This document shows positions 12,800 through 24,741 of a DNA stretch of 64,000 nucleotides, one piece after another (the first letter of the stretch is position 1; every line of letters starts with the position of its first letter). The translations under genes and the position numbers were made by a program. Where the stretch lies: positions 145,871,536-145,935,535 of the forward strand of contig CM043699.1 of the NCBI GenBank assembly GCA_023935145.1, in the 5' to 3' direction. This stretch comes from Bretschneidera sinensis. Its lineage: Eukaryota; Streptophyta; Magnoliopsida; Brassicales; Akaniaceae. The notes under the pieces were generated by a model that saw only the letters and a program-made list of their open reading frames with translations, was not told where the DNA came from and searched no databases.

Positions 12800-13700
12800 G
12801 TTAAAATAAAAAAGAGATCAGGGAAGAAACTCTTGTATTATTGATGTATTGTAAAAGACGAATACAAACTTATATATAGAGTTTAAGAATAAATTTTGAT
12901 GAAGAACTTTGAAGGTTGATATCAAGTTTTGACGAAAAACTTTACAGAAGTAATTCCCTCTCACATGCAAGCTCACCTCTTTGTATGTGCCCTCGCTAAA
13001 AAAAGAAAAGACCTCAAATATGGGTCAAAGTAAGGTGAACAGTAAGAGCCTCGCTCTAATACTCTTTTACAAGATTGGGTGAGGATTACTAAGGGATGCG
13101 AAATTAAGGGGATTATGTATTTGGATTCAAAACGGAACTTGAAAGCTGGTGTGATGGAACACGTGACAGTTAAGTTGTCTGCTAACGTGATGGGTAATGT
13201 GGTTGATAGGGACCTGGAGTGAAATCACTAGTGGTAGCTTAGCAGGACCTGGAGTGGAATCGTGGGTCGCAAAGCTTGGTAAAGTAGCAGATATAACATA
13301 CCAAAAACAGACCATCGGGCTTAATTTGGTCAATGTTTTCCGATGTAAATTGATTTGCAGTGATAGAAAAAGAATAAAATCTGAAAGATTATAATAGTAT
13401 ATAACAAAAGGAAATTGGTTATATCCGGACTAGCGGCATTAGGCCCCTCGTCGAAATTTCAAGAAAAAATTCTTTGATACCATGTTAAAATAAAAGAGAG
13501 ATTGGAAAAGAAACTATTGTATTATTGATGTATTGTCAAAAGACGAATACAAGCTTATATATTGAGTATGAGAATATAAAATTTAATAAAAATACAAAAT
13601 TTAGGGTTATAATAAATTAAAAAACTAAATTAATACATATAAAATTACAATAAAAAAAATATCATATTATTTCTAAAATTTAGGTTTGATGCATAAGAAC
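12800..13700 (-). mobile_element. Small LTR-retrotransposon remnant (minus strand)
   Basis: Two direct copies of a segment of about 95 bp start with TGTTAAAATAAA at 12800 and 13484 and contain TATTATTGATGTATTGT and AAGACGAATACAA. Read on the minus strand, each ends ...TTTTAACA. The right copy is followed at once by TGGTATCAAAG (plus-strand 13472-13484 region), a near match to the initiator-Met tRNA primer-binding site. This gives LTR - PBS - short internal part (about 0.5 kb) - LTR, with no gag or pol, as in TRIM-like non-autonomous elements. The outer LTR portions have diverged or been replaced, so the limits are approximate. Confidence 0.5.
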
Positions 13701-13846
13701 CAAGGTAGGGCCCATTATACTTATGAACACCATACATGCATCTGACTGGTATCCACTTCTCTCTTTCCTTTTCCTTATTAGATGAGAGTAATTTACTTTT
13801 GGGTAGATTCATGTTTTGATGTTTCAAACATACTTATGCAGCTATG

Positions 13847-13848
<2 letters not shown>

Positions 13849-13894
<46 letters not shown>
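13849..13894. repeat. (TA)n microsatellite
   Basis: About 23 uninterrupted TA units. Confidence 0.95.
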
Positions 13895-13897
<3 letters not shown>

Positions 13898-14859
13898 GAT
13901 GCCATATTGCACATAAATTTTATTGTATAGTAATAAATAATAAATAGTATCTAAGTATTTGATGGGTATTGTAATTGGACATAATTGAATAACAATAGTA
14001 TAATTTTTTTAAATAAATAAATAAATATACATTTAACTTTTTAAGCATTAAATTAAAGTAGGTACTCTTATGGTGGTTGGTCTTGTGTTCCTTGCCAATT
14101 TAATTGCTTTATCTTCAAACTCTGGCATCCAACCACAAAAAAAATACCCACAAATTTGAAAATTATGAAAAAGACAGAGATATTTAATATCGAATTCAAC
14201 AAGTGGGCCCCTCTGGGCCCATTCTTCTTTCTTCTTCGTAATCATCTTCTTCCTTTTCATTTTTCATTTTTCATTTTTATTAAATAAGCTTTGGTAGAAG
14301 AAGACGTTTCCTCGTTTTTCAGCTGTTTGTATCTTCTGACACACTTTTGATCAATTAAATTTCATTTTTATTAGTTATATAATTTAATTTCTCTTTTAAA
14401 AATAGTAATGTAACACATCTCTTTCTTCCTCAAAAGTTGTTTGTTCCTCATCAAAAGGTCCCTGAGCTGCATCAACTGATTTGAAAAAATTAAAGAGCTG
14501 CATCAAAAGGTGTCAAATCAGACAAGTTCACTTGTCTTGATCTATTCGCAGGTACTTCACTCAAAAGCCATATATAAAATTAAAAAAGAGAAAAATTAAA
14601 GAATTGATCAAGAAAAAAAGAAAGAAAAGATGTGATTTGTGAAGGATTGTTACCTTTCACAGCAAACAGTAAACAGACACCAATCACCAATCAGCGACGC
14701 AGCAAAACAAAATGTATAACATGGTGAAATTTGGTATAGTCATAATCATTTCACATGTTTTTTTTTTTCTTTGCAAACTATGTAAATGAACTTTTAAAAG
14801 AAAAAATAGTCATAAATGTGTGGATAATAAGTGAATAAAAAGATGGGTATCTTTTTCTC

Positions 14860-15862
14860 AGCCTTTCTAACCCCATCCCTCTCTCTCTCTCTTCTTTTTT
14901 TCCTTTTCAGTGAGGGGGAGTTGCAGAGACTTGAGTCTGACAAAGGGGCTTTTCTCCCTTTAAGTGAAGAGATTGATCAAATCAACCATCCTACATGACA
15001 GGTAGGTGTTGGTTAATTAATTGCCTTGTGTTTTTGTTGATGTATCCTTGCTCTCTCTTTCTCAGATGTATTTTAGCTATAACTGTATGCTCTTCTCTCT
15101 CCTTCAAAAAAATTTCATGCGTTCTTTTGGGTCATTGTAATTTGTAAATGAAATTCTTCTTTCCCTTTGCAGTGCAGATGATCATGAAGCACGTGCACAC
15201 TCGGATTTCCATTACACCAGGTACCTGATATCATTATTTACTACTCCTACAATATTACTTAATCAATTCTTTTACTCTCTCTCTCTCCATCTCTCTATCA
15301 ATCCCTGTGCCTCTTTCTCTCTCCTCAATCTCTTAATTTCTCTATCTTTAGCCCTCTTATATATAAAGCCACATAACTTCGTATGCAATACCCTTTTCTC
15401 TCTTTTTCTTCTTAATTCGTCCTCTTCTAGAAATTAACTTAAAGCTCTAGAAGATAAAGTTGTTGACAATACCAGTATTGGTTCTCTTGCAACCTGTGAT
15501 TGATTGATTCATAAGAATTATCTGAATTCTAAACTTACTGTTAATGGGTTTAATTTGCACAGAAAATCCAAATTGATCAATCATCAATTTGTTCTCTCTT
15601 TTTCTCCTTTCAACATACAATCCCATCTTCTCCAAAACCACTTGATTCAGCCACCAAATGGATTGATTTGATCTCATGCATCACACAATAAGGTACACAC
15701 ATATTCATTATAGATATATGTTTCTCTCTGTGCATGTATAGATATACACTAATTAATTATTGTAATAAGTAATTGTTTTTCTTGGTCTGTCTCTTTTTCA
15801 GTGAAGTAGATCATCACCACGACAGCAACAACATAAATTTCTCCAAAACATCGTATCATCCG
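14860..15862 (+). promoter_or_regulatory. BLH1 promoter and 5' leader region
   Basis: The region before the BLH1 start codon is rich in CT tracts and splice signals. The last leader exon begins at 15802 after TTTTTCAG. Two upstream routes fit. Route 1: an exon ending at 15001 (CAG|GTAGGT), then a 48-nt exon at 15173-15220 (TTTGCAG| ... CCAG|GTACC), then 15802. Route 2: a start below the TATATATAAAG box at 15358-15368, with a leader exon ending at 15692 (AAG|GTACAC). In route 1 the 48-nt exon holds an upstream ORF. Both are read by eye and neither is confirmed. Confidence 0.45.
15178..15809 (+). CDS. Candidate upstream ORF in the BLH1 leader (spliced)
   Basis: If exon 15173-15220 is spliced to 15802, an ATG at 15178 opens a 16-codon frame ([16 protein letters not shown]) that stops at TAG 15807-15809, upstream of the BLH1 start at 15863. 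Upstream ORFs commonly reduce translation of the main frame, and some TALE homeobox genes carry them. The splice join is inferred, so this is tentative. Confidence 0.3.
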
Positions 15863-18817
15863 ATGGCGACGTACTTTCATGGGAACCCGGAAATCCATGG
15901 ACCAGATGGCCTGCAAACCCTCGTACTCATGAACCCAGCAACCTACGTCCAATACTCCGACAACACTCCACATCACCCACCGCCTTCTCACCACAACAAC
16001 CTCCTTTTCCTCAACTCCGCCGCCGCTTCACTCTCTCCCCACGCGCCACCTCCCCACACCCAACAATTCGTTGGCATCCCCCTCCAGTCCACTGCCACCC
16101 ATCAAGACACCACCGACACCTCCGCTTTGCATGGCCTCCATGTCCCGCGCTTGCAGTACAACTTCTACAACAACCCAATTGACCCTTCCCAGTCCGCGCG
16201 TGAAACACCACGTGCCCAGCAGGGCCTGTCTTTGAGCCTCTCTAATTCTCAACAGCAGCCGGGTTTCGGATCACAGCCTCAGGCGTTTTCTGGTGAGGAT
16301 ATGCGGGTCTCAGCTGGCGGGTCGGCGTCTTCGGGTTCGGGTGTGATCAATGGGGTGTCGGGTATGCACGGTGTGCTGCTGAGTTCCAAGTACTTGAAGG
16401 CTGCTCAAGACCTTCTTGATGAGGTTGTTAATGTTGATAACAACGGGATTATGAATAAGAGTGATCAATTATCAAAGAAGAATAGTAATGGCACTAATGG
16501 TAATAAATTGAACGGAGAATCGTCTGTAGTGGGTGCCGGAGACGGGTCGTTTGGTGGTGAAGCGGGCGGAAAGAGTGACGCCGAGCTGACGACGGCAGAG
16601 AGGCAGGAAATTCAGATGAAGAAAGCAAAGCTAATTAGCATGCTTGATGAGGTACGGATACGTTTGTGTGTGTATAAATTTATAGTTGTGTGTTTTGGTG
16701 GTGATTTTGTTGTGGAGATGGAGTTTGGTTTGATTTTATCAAGTTTATAAGAAGAAAATCAATTCGGTTTTATCGAGAAACAATTTGATTAGAGATTTGA
16801 GTTTTGGGTCTTTGTCAATTCAGATAGATGAGATCACGAGGAGAGACACATCAGAAGAATGTGGGATAATGTTACTTTCATGGAGTCTTACTCTTCAAAA
16901 TTAATTTTCTTTTTTTAATATATTTTCATTTCATAACTTTCTGAAAAGTTAAAATTTGTCTATTGAGTCTCATAGCCTTCCTCGAGAGAAGATTTGAGCG
17001 TGTAGTTAGTTTTTCTTGAAATTTGCGACACATAATTTGCTTCCTGCAGTTTATAAGTAGATGAGATTAGTAAATCATCATAGAATAATCAGTTCTCGAA
17101 GTCTGGCGATGAAGATTTAATTCTGATAAACCTTCAATAGCCCACGGGATTTTGGTTATGTTTTTTAAACGGATCGATATGCTTCAGATTTTAACAATTC
17201 ACCAAAAAAGAAACTGGATTTCAGGATTTTATCAAGGTTTATAAGAGGAAGCTCTTGCATAGTCAATTGTAAATAGTGCTTCCCTGATATTGCAACACCT
17301 AATCTGGAGTTTCTTTTCTTTTTTTGTTGTTATTTGAAGGTGGAGCAAAGGTACAGGCAATACCACCACCAGATGCAGATTGTGATTTCCTCTTTCGAAC
17401 AAGCAGCGGGAATTGGTTCTGCAAAGACATACACAGCCCTCGCACTGAAAACAATCTCAAAGCAGTTCAGGTGCTTGAAAGACACGATTACTGGCCAAAT
17501 TCTAGCTGCAAACAAGAGCTTAGGTGAAGAAGATTGCTTAGGAGGCAAGATTGAGGGTTCAAGGCTCAAATTTGTCGATCATCACCTTCGACAACAACGC
17601 GCACTTCAACAGCTGGGAATGATTCAGCACAATGCTTGGAGACCCCAAAGAGGATTGCCAGAAAGATCAGTTTCTGTTCTTCGAGCTTGGCTCTTCGAGC
17701 ACTTTCTCCACCCGTAAGAAATCTTAAAACTCTCACATAATTTGAGAAAATGAAATCTTCCTCAAACAATTGAAATTTCAAAAATTTATAGGCCTTTGGT
17801 TTATATGTCTGATTTTTGTATTTGGTTTCAGTTACCCTAAAGATTCAGACAAGCACATGCTCGCAAAACAAACAGGGCTTACTAGGAGTCAAGTAACTCA
17901 CTAGACTTTGCTATATTGAGTATTCTGCTTCTTTGTTTAGCAATTCTCATATTGAGAAGTTCTGTGATAATGCGCAGGTGTCTAACTGGTTCATAAATGC
18001 CCGAGTTCGCCTTTGGAAGCCGATGGTGGAAGAAATGTACATGGAGGAAATCAAGGAACAAGAACAGAATGGATCAGAGGACAAAACAAGCAAGAGCGAA
18101 CACAATGAAGATTCAACATCCAAGTCCACTGGTCCTCAAGAGAAAAGTCATGTCACTGAAAACCAAGCTAAAAGTTTCAAGTCGAAACAAGACAGTTCCA
18201 CAAACCAGAACGTTCCTTCATCTATTTCAATGTCCACAGCTTCAACGTCTACATTAGGAGGAAATTTCCTAAACCAGCCTGGATTCTCCCTCATAGGGTC
18301 ATCAGAACTGGAAGGAATCACACAAGGAAGCCCAAAGAAACTGAGGAACACTGAAATGATGCAGTCACCAAGTAGTGTCCCATCGGTAAGCATGGATGTC
18401 AAACCTGCTGAGACAAACAGTGAGCAGATTTCAATGAAATTTGGAGATGAGAGGCAGAACAGAGATGGTTACTCATTCATGGGAAGCCATACAAACTTCA
18501 TTGGAGGTTTTGGACAATACCCAATTGGGGAAATTGGAAGGTTTGATGCAGAGCAGTTCACACCAAGGTTTTCGGGCAATGGTGTTTCGCTAACTCTTGG
18601 TCTTCCTCACTGTGAAAACCTATCCTTATCAGGAACCCATCAAACTTTTCTCCCTAACCAAAACATTCAATTGGGGAGAAGAGTAGACATCAGCGAACAA
18701 AATGAGTTTGGTGCCATAAACACTTCCACACCTCATTCTTCAGCTGCATATGACAGCGTCAACATTCAGAACCGAAAGAGGTTCGCAGCGCAGTTACTGC
18801 ACGACTTTGTGGCATGA
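15863..18817 (+). CDS. BLH1: BEL1-like homeodomain protein (BELL/TALE class), BLH1 type
   Basis: A nuclear transcription factor that, by family, pairs with KNOX proteins. Coding exons are 15863-16651, 17340-17713, 17832-17892 and 17978-18817, giving 687 aa, close to Arabidopsis BLH1 (about 680 aa). The 61-nt third exon is typical of BELL genes. The start [11 protein letters not shown] followed by [15 protein letters not shown] is a BLH1 hallmark; the frame is open 30 codons further upstream, but that part lies partly in intron. Domains: N-terminal GLSLSLS motif (121-127), SKY box ([16 protein letters not shown], 174-189), BELL domain (about 245-330), TALE homeodomain (about 363-425) with the PYP three-residue loop at 388-390 and WFINARVR at 412-419, and C-terminal [10 protein letters not shown] near 611. 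The protein ends in QLLHDFVA. All exons join in frame and no defect is seen. It is the left anchor of the BLH1-PUB23 synteny block. Confidence 0.93.
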
Positions 18818-20450
18818 TAAGTATAATAAGACCATGTAGAAGTGAGGAAGGAGGGGTCATAGCTTCACGGTCTCTTTTACTATTTCTTGCTGTTGTCTTC
18901 ATTACTAGGAGGGAACAAGGAAAATGCATGGTAGTGTAAAGAAAGAAGAAAATTTACTTAGTATAGGTCTATACTTTTCATAGAACCATTGAGTACCTTA
19001 GACAACTTAGGATTTGATTATATGGTTGAGGATTGTATATTAATTTTTTAAGTTTTGGAGATGGATTGATATCATAAGATTAGCTATTTGGGTATACCAA
19101 TGATATATATGTTGATTGTTAGTACTTATGGTGTATATGTTTGTTAGAAGAAAGCAAGTGCATGCTAGGATGCAAAAATTAGTGGGATACTACGTCAACT
19201 ATCGTGTAAGAAAATAATTGATTTTTCCTTTGATTTACAGCAACTCTTAGGAGATAAAATGGACTAACAAATATTTTAAAAAATAATTGAGTTATCAATA
19301 ATTTTAAAAGTTTAAACTGAAGAGAAAATACTCAATTAATTTTTTATATTTTAACAAAAAATAATCAGGTAATTATCATAATTTGCTGCAACAGACACGT
19401 TTTCTGCTCATTTTGGAAGAAGAAACTCGGAGGAAAGAATTATTGTTTCCTTTGGACACTTGATAAGGTTTTGGAAGATGCATTCTATGGGAGAATGCTC
19501 ATATTTGAATTCAAATGCTTAGAATAATATGATAATAATAATAAATAAAAAAATTCTAGTGAACCAAAGTCGGCAAGCATGGTAGATATACAAAATAAAA
19601 CTGACCTAGTTGTCGGAAGACTATGGTTTAACTAAAGAACAGAAGGGGAAAAAAGAATTGGTTATCAGGATAAAATGTAGGGTAGAACCAATTATTGTTC
19701 AAAATCATTATTTTTTGTTTATTATCATTTTTAATGATTGCTTCCTCCATTGGGATACTGGTACGTTTAAGACTTTTTAACCACTATTATATTGCTAATA
19801 TGGAGAAATTTTCCACTAGAGCTTTGTTTTATATATTTGTGTAAGATGATTCATTCCCTAAGATCACTAGATTAATAACGGATTAGAGGCTACATTGTTT
19901 TTATTATATAACTTGGGTGCAACAGTCTCAGAATCTGTAATTGGTACAAAGAATTTTTATATCAGTATCAACCAAAATATGTAATTCTATCCAATTAGAA
20001 GATACATAATACCAATATAATAGCTCTGCAATGAAGGATTTGAGATGTCAAGATTGTTCACGTCCTTAAGATAGTGAACCAAGTGTTTTGAGAAAAGTTA
20101 TTAAGTTTATCAATATATGTTGATTGCCGTAAGACTGAATTCTCAATTTTTGCCTCTTCCAGATAATTCTAAAACAACACAGATCAGGGATGTTTCTGTG
20201 GCCTCATGCTCTTAGTCATGAGTGCCATTCACATAAGATATCTATATGAAGAATAAAAATTAGATTAAATGAGTATAACAGAATGATTTTGACACAAAAC
20301 ACAATAATATAGCTTAAATTCAATTTGTCAAAAAAATTAATCACATTAGCAATTACAAGTTTTACAAATAAACAAAACCTAGCATCACATTCTTTACAAA
20401 TTTCTACAACTGCAACAGCATGCAGGACAAACCACTTAAATGGCCACTAA
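18818..20450. other. BLH1 3' UTR and convergent intergenic region
   Basis: The first few hundred bases should be BLH1 3' UTR. The rest, up to the 3' end of the minus-strand BTB gene, is AT-rich with no recognised gene or element. The two genes converge here. Confidence 0.5.
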
Positions 20451-20620
20451 TTCAGCTACCTCCTATTTGAAAGACATCTTTCTCTTCTAAATGACACTCT
20501 GATCTATATGCACATGGAAATAAAAAAGAAATGAAATGAAGATCTTTCAAATGTTGCATTGAGCGAGAGCTGCATGAACCATTACCTAACAAAATGATGG
20601 AAAAAAGTTCCACAAAATAG

Positions 20621-22199
20621 TCAAAGTATTTTAGAATTCGACATACCATGGTTGCCTCCAAGAAATGCCAGTCTTCTCTTGGCAACCTTGGACCTGTAAC
20701 ACCACACCTCAAATGCTTCAGTCAGGTCTGGATATCGTACATGTTCATTTCCTAACCATTCAGTCAAAATCTCTGCCTGGTCCCCAGATGGCAATGCAAG
20801 AACCATTGAGACAAATGTAGATTCCAAGGACTGCCAAATTTCGCCATCAATTTTAAATGCCAAAGCGTCCTCGTCATTAGTGATGACAGAGTCGATCAAA
20901 GGTTTCGTAACCCTCACAAATGGAAGCCACACCTTCACCATGTGAAGTCGGTTTGCAGTTGGTAAAATAACCGTGCCATACCCTACTGTCTCCAAAACTT
21001 TTGCTGCTACCTCAATAACCTTAAATTTTATCTCAACAGTTTCAGCTGTTGGCCTTGCTTTCTCAACAACATTAACTATCTTATTTGATGCATTCACCCA
21101 ACTGTTAACAAATTCCCTCATAATTTCCATTTTAGTCAATATCTGACAAACCCATGACAAATCTGATAAATGTGATTGCAATGATTGCATTCTCCCAGCC
21201 TCAGAAACAGTTTCAATGGGCTCACATAGCAGAGCATCTAATAATTTGCTAAATCTGGAAAATAGTCTCTTAACACATTCCTTTACTTCCAACTTTATTT
21301 CATCATCAGCTGTTAAAAGGGGGGCATCATCATCTTCAGTTATCATGTACTCAAGCTGCTCTTGGGCAGTAGTTTTCAGATCACTCATGGCTGAAGGAGG
21401 TGAAGATGTGGCAAATCGAATGGATGAGACAAAAATCCCGATAATAGCTGAAGGATTGACTGGCTGCAGACGGGCAAGAATTGGTTCTGCTTCTAAACCC
21501 AATCCTGGTATCTTTCTTAGGATTTCTTCCTCCTCAGCCTCTTCCCAAGGGACTGATTCCAAGAAGTTCATGCAAGCAGTAACGATTTGTGGGCACCCAA
21601 GCTCTACAGCCACCTGGAGAATGCCCAGGGCATTTTTCACACCATGCCATAAGTCTTCCACTGAGCCATCAATAACAATATAGAACAGGCGTAGCACATT
21701 GATATGGTGATCAAATTCTGACTCCTGGCAGTAAACCTCAACACAGTTGCGTGAATCAAGGATCTGGCATGTTGGCCAATTCTCAGAGAGGCGATCAGCG
21801 AAATACTTGCTCTTTTCTGCAAGGATATTAGAGTGACAATATATCCAGTCATCACGGCCATCCTGCGTACGTAGCCTCACAACAACATCACTAGTTGATC
21901 GGTCACCTATCTTACTTGGAGGCCACTTTTTATTTTCCTCAAAAGCAAGAGAAAAAATGAAAGAAAAATTAGGAAAAAAAATGACAACTAAGGACAGTTG
22001 AAAGAATTGAGAAAGGGGGAAATATATTTGGGAAAGGGAAACAAAAACTTTAAAGGTATTGTCACTTCAGGCACCCAATTTTCACAAACAGAGAGAGGAA
22101 GAGCGAAAACTTCAATTGCCCTTGGTTCCAACCAATGGAAATGATTGAATGACTTCTAAAGATTGGGAGATTATTAAAAATACTTACGATAGGCTCCAT
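20621..22199 (-). CDS. BTB/POZ domain protein, At3g05675 type
   Basis: The large exon (21937-20621) encodes the BTB fold: STSDVVVRLRTQDGRDDW, then HSNILAEKSKYFADRLSENW and LDSRNCVEVYCQES, followed by a helical C-terminal region (PWEEAEEEEILRKIPGL, LEYMITEDDDAPLL, PDLTEAFEVWCYRSKVAKRR). This matches the plant BTB/POZ family represented by Arabidopsis At3g05675. A good acceptor (CTCTTGCTTTTGAG|) sits at 21938. Upstream, ATG GAG CCT ATC followed by GTAAGT at 22199-22188 supplies a 12-nt first coding exon in phase, so the protein starts MEPI-ENKKWPPSKIGDRS and is about 442 aa, the family length. The family is thought to act as CUL3 E3 adaptors; here that is inferred. A possible last intron (ATG|GTATGT at 20647) could change the C-terminal tail. 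Confidence 0.85.
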
Positions 22200-23796
22200 T
22201 GAAGTGACAAGAACTAATAAATAAGAGTTATTTTATACATTATGGCACCTGCAAATGAAAACGAAACTGCAGCAGAAAGTGTTAATAGTTGCAGGCACAT
22301 GATTATCAAAAGTACTAGCATAAGAATTGCAAAACACATAGGATTGGGACAAAGATTTTAAACGAAAATAAACATGAACAAATATCTGACATTGTCTAAA
22401 CTATTCTTTCAACAGTCAGTCTCACTGCATTGTCCATATTTTTCACAAGAAACAATCAATATCATCATGATTAAATTGTTTTTAATATGACATTTTCAAG
22501 GATAACTGGATTCAGTGAATAACAAAGCTACTGATACATCATTCCAGCTTAAATGAAACATAGTAAAATAGGCATTCAAGACCTTATTTACTAGTACCGA
22601 ATTCTACATCATCATAAGCTGCTCTTGTCATATAAAACTAATCTAACATTACCTTCATTATTGAAATATGTAAGTAAGGGGAGAAAAAGACAGTGAAGCT
22701 TCCTTTCATCCATAAATCAGCATCTTCATAAGGATCAACAAACAATAATAGTTTTATGATTGTATATCAAACAATTAAATACCAAGAGAAATGAAAAAAA
22801 TACAAAAAAAGACAAATATTACGAAATGGGCTTCTTTTAGAACGATAGGCAAGCATATAGGCTACCTCACAAATAATTGACTGAACTAAATAGTGTGAAT
22901 CGAGTAAATGTAGTTAAGATATCAACTCGTCTGACGTATAACTTCATTTGGAAAAACCCATATCCTCCATTTTCTTCTATTATATGCAACTTCATTTGAG
23001 TTCATAGATATGAAGATTTTGCAACAAATTATGTGTACGAGACAAACCCTGTTACGGGTCTGGGATTAGGATCATGTTTGAGGGACCTGAGCGGATACTT
23101 TGGTTACCTATGGTGATAGTTCCTAAGGTTATTCGAGGTACCTGGCCTCCCAAAACACACGTGAGTTTGCTGAATAATTGCTTACTTTAATCATTGGACT
23201 TGCCTGCTTTTATAGGGATGAATCATTCTTAAAAGATAGGATCAATAATATAAATAAATCCTAAGATAAAGACTAGGCTGAAATCAATCTGCAACAAACT
23301 TCCTCTTACTGATAACAAGCTAAATTAATGGGATAATACCAACTTAATTCCTCCTGCTGGTGCGGGACCCTATCAAACCCATTACAAATTATGTCATGTT
23401 AGTTAATTAAGAACTAAAACCAAGCAAAGGATAAATTCATAGCAATACGGGAAAAAAAAATCGGCAAAAAAAGATCCAGAAATTAAATCCAGTTATTTTT
23501 TGCAGAGTAAATGAACAAATACATTAATGAAAAACAAACAAAGACAGTAAAATAAATAGAGAAACAAAGAGCTGAAATATCAATACCTTATCTTCTCATA
23601 ATTTTGATTCTTTCATTGACAAGAAGTTCGTTTCGATTGTGCATCAGCAGACTACAGGGTGATGTCTCTCTCTCTCTCTTCCTGTCTATCTCTTTCTCAC
23701 ACACTCTCTCTCTAACTGAATTTCGTATCTTATGCCTAGTTGCAGTTCGTAGAGTTTTGGGCTTCGGGTACCAACGATCGAGCCCAAAATTGTATT
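22200..23796 (-). promoter_or_regulatory. BTB gene 5' leader, leader intron and promoter
   Basis: Minus-strand reading gives a CT/GA-rich leader exon (about 23780-23589) ending AGATAAG|GTATTG, an intron of about 1.3 kb, and an acceptor TTTCATTTGCAG| at 22248 that leads to a 48-nt leader segment before the ATG at 22199. Short upstream ORFs (MKESKL near 23625 and MYKITLIY near 22240) lie in the leader. GGGCTC/AGCCCA-type promoter motifs flank the presumed start. The intron holds AT-rich sequence and possible LTR debris near 23040-23200. Confidence 0.5.
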
Positions 23797-24095
23797 GAGT
23801 TTAGTCAATTAGGGCACTAGAGCCCATTAAAACGGCCTCCCAGAAGTCCAGAACCGCGTGTACAACCCAGAGTTATCAGACTCAATTTGGACATTGACGA
23901 GGCCGGAAGACGAGTCATTGACCGTTTATATATATATATATATATATATGAGTTTAGTCAATTAGGGCACTAGAGCCCATTAAAACGGCCTCCCAGAAGT
24001 CCAGAACCGCGTGTACAACCCAGAGTTATCAGACTCAATTTGGACATTGACGAGGCCGGAAGACGAGTCATTGACCGTTTATATATATATATATA
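23797..24095. repeat. Perfect 153-bp tandem duplication upstream of the BTB gene
   Basis: Copies begin GAGTTTAGTCAATTAGGG at 23797 and 23950. About 132 bp are identical by eye, each followed by a (TA)n run. The unit contains the AGCCCATTAAAACGG promoter-like motif, so the duplication may double part of the BTB promoter. Perfect identity means it is very recent, polymorphic or an assembly artefact. Confidence 0.9.
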
Positions 24096-24112
24096 AACGG
24101 TCAATGACTCGT
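24063..24112. repeat. 50-bp perfect palindrome
   Basis: ACGAGTCATTGACCGTTTAT, then alternating TA, then ATAAACGGTCAATGACTCGT. The right arm is an inverted copy of the end of the 153-bp repeat unit, so the duplication ends in a fold-back with almost no loop. Confidence 0.95.
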
Positions 24113-24119
24113 ATATATA

Positions 24120-24694
24120 TATCTTACCATGTGTTTATAAATAATATTAAATGCTATGTTATATTTTGAAAAATATAATCACGTAGTATATCATTTCAAT
24201 AAATGTAAGTAACGTGGGGTGATTTTCTCCAATTAATAACGCGAAGACACATGGGACGGAAGGATAATTTCACAAGCCAAAAGGAATGACCAATGAATAG
24301 TTACACGTGGCAAGAGGTAAAATGATAATTTTACTTATAAACCCTAGACAACCGAAACCTTAATTCTACAAAGACTCTCATCTCCGAGATACCTTCCAAG
24401 ATAAGCTAATGGAAACCTTAATTCTATCACAACACTCACCTTTGAGTTACTTTTCTAAAAAGACTTTACTCTAGAGCATTATATTAAAGGGGCTCTCACT
24501 ATCACATAGTTACGCGACAAAAAGTTCTCACAGCTCTCTTGCCTTTTCATTCTTCATATTACTGACTTAAGTATTGGAGAGTCTCCTCGGAGGCACACCC
24601 CTTTAGCGAATTTTTTAGGATTTTTCTGTTTTAGTGTGTAAAAGTACTTCACCAAACTCGTGTGATCGCATGTCACAATTTCAGCATCAAAATA
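24120..24694 (+). mobile_element. 5' LTR of a Tat-type Ty3/gypsy element
   Basis: The right edge is set by the primer-binding-like TTGACGTTGTCCGTGG at 24695-24710, which resembles the TTGGCGCCGTCCGTGGG start of Tat internal regions. The LTR carries the typical late motif CTGACTTAAGTATTGGAGAG near 24565. The left edge is uncertain. This LTR does not look like the 3' LTR at 28571-29370. Confidence 0.5.
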
Positions 24695-24741
24695 TTGACG
24701 TTGTCCGTGGAAAATCGACAAAAAGAACTCATCTGTTAACA

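Noticed and set aside
15773..15862. Upstream extension of the BLH1 frame by 30 codons
   Set aside because: The extension begins in the leader intron before the acceptor at 15801, and the family start MATYFHG at 15863 matches BLH1 proteins.
20452..20712. 86-codon minus-strand ORF after the BTB gene
   Set aside because: It overlaps the BTB 3' end in another frame. It could only matter as an alternative last exon, for which there is no evidence.
21216..21683. 155-codon plus-strand ORF
   Set aside because: Antisense shadow of the BTB coding exon.
23037..23240. Balanced-composition stretch in the BTB leader intron suspected to be an LTR piece
   Set aside because: No terminus, paired copy or coding similarity could be seen, so it is only mentioned.
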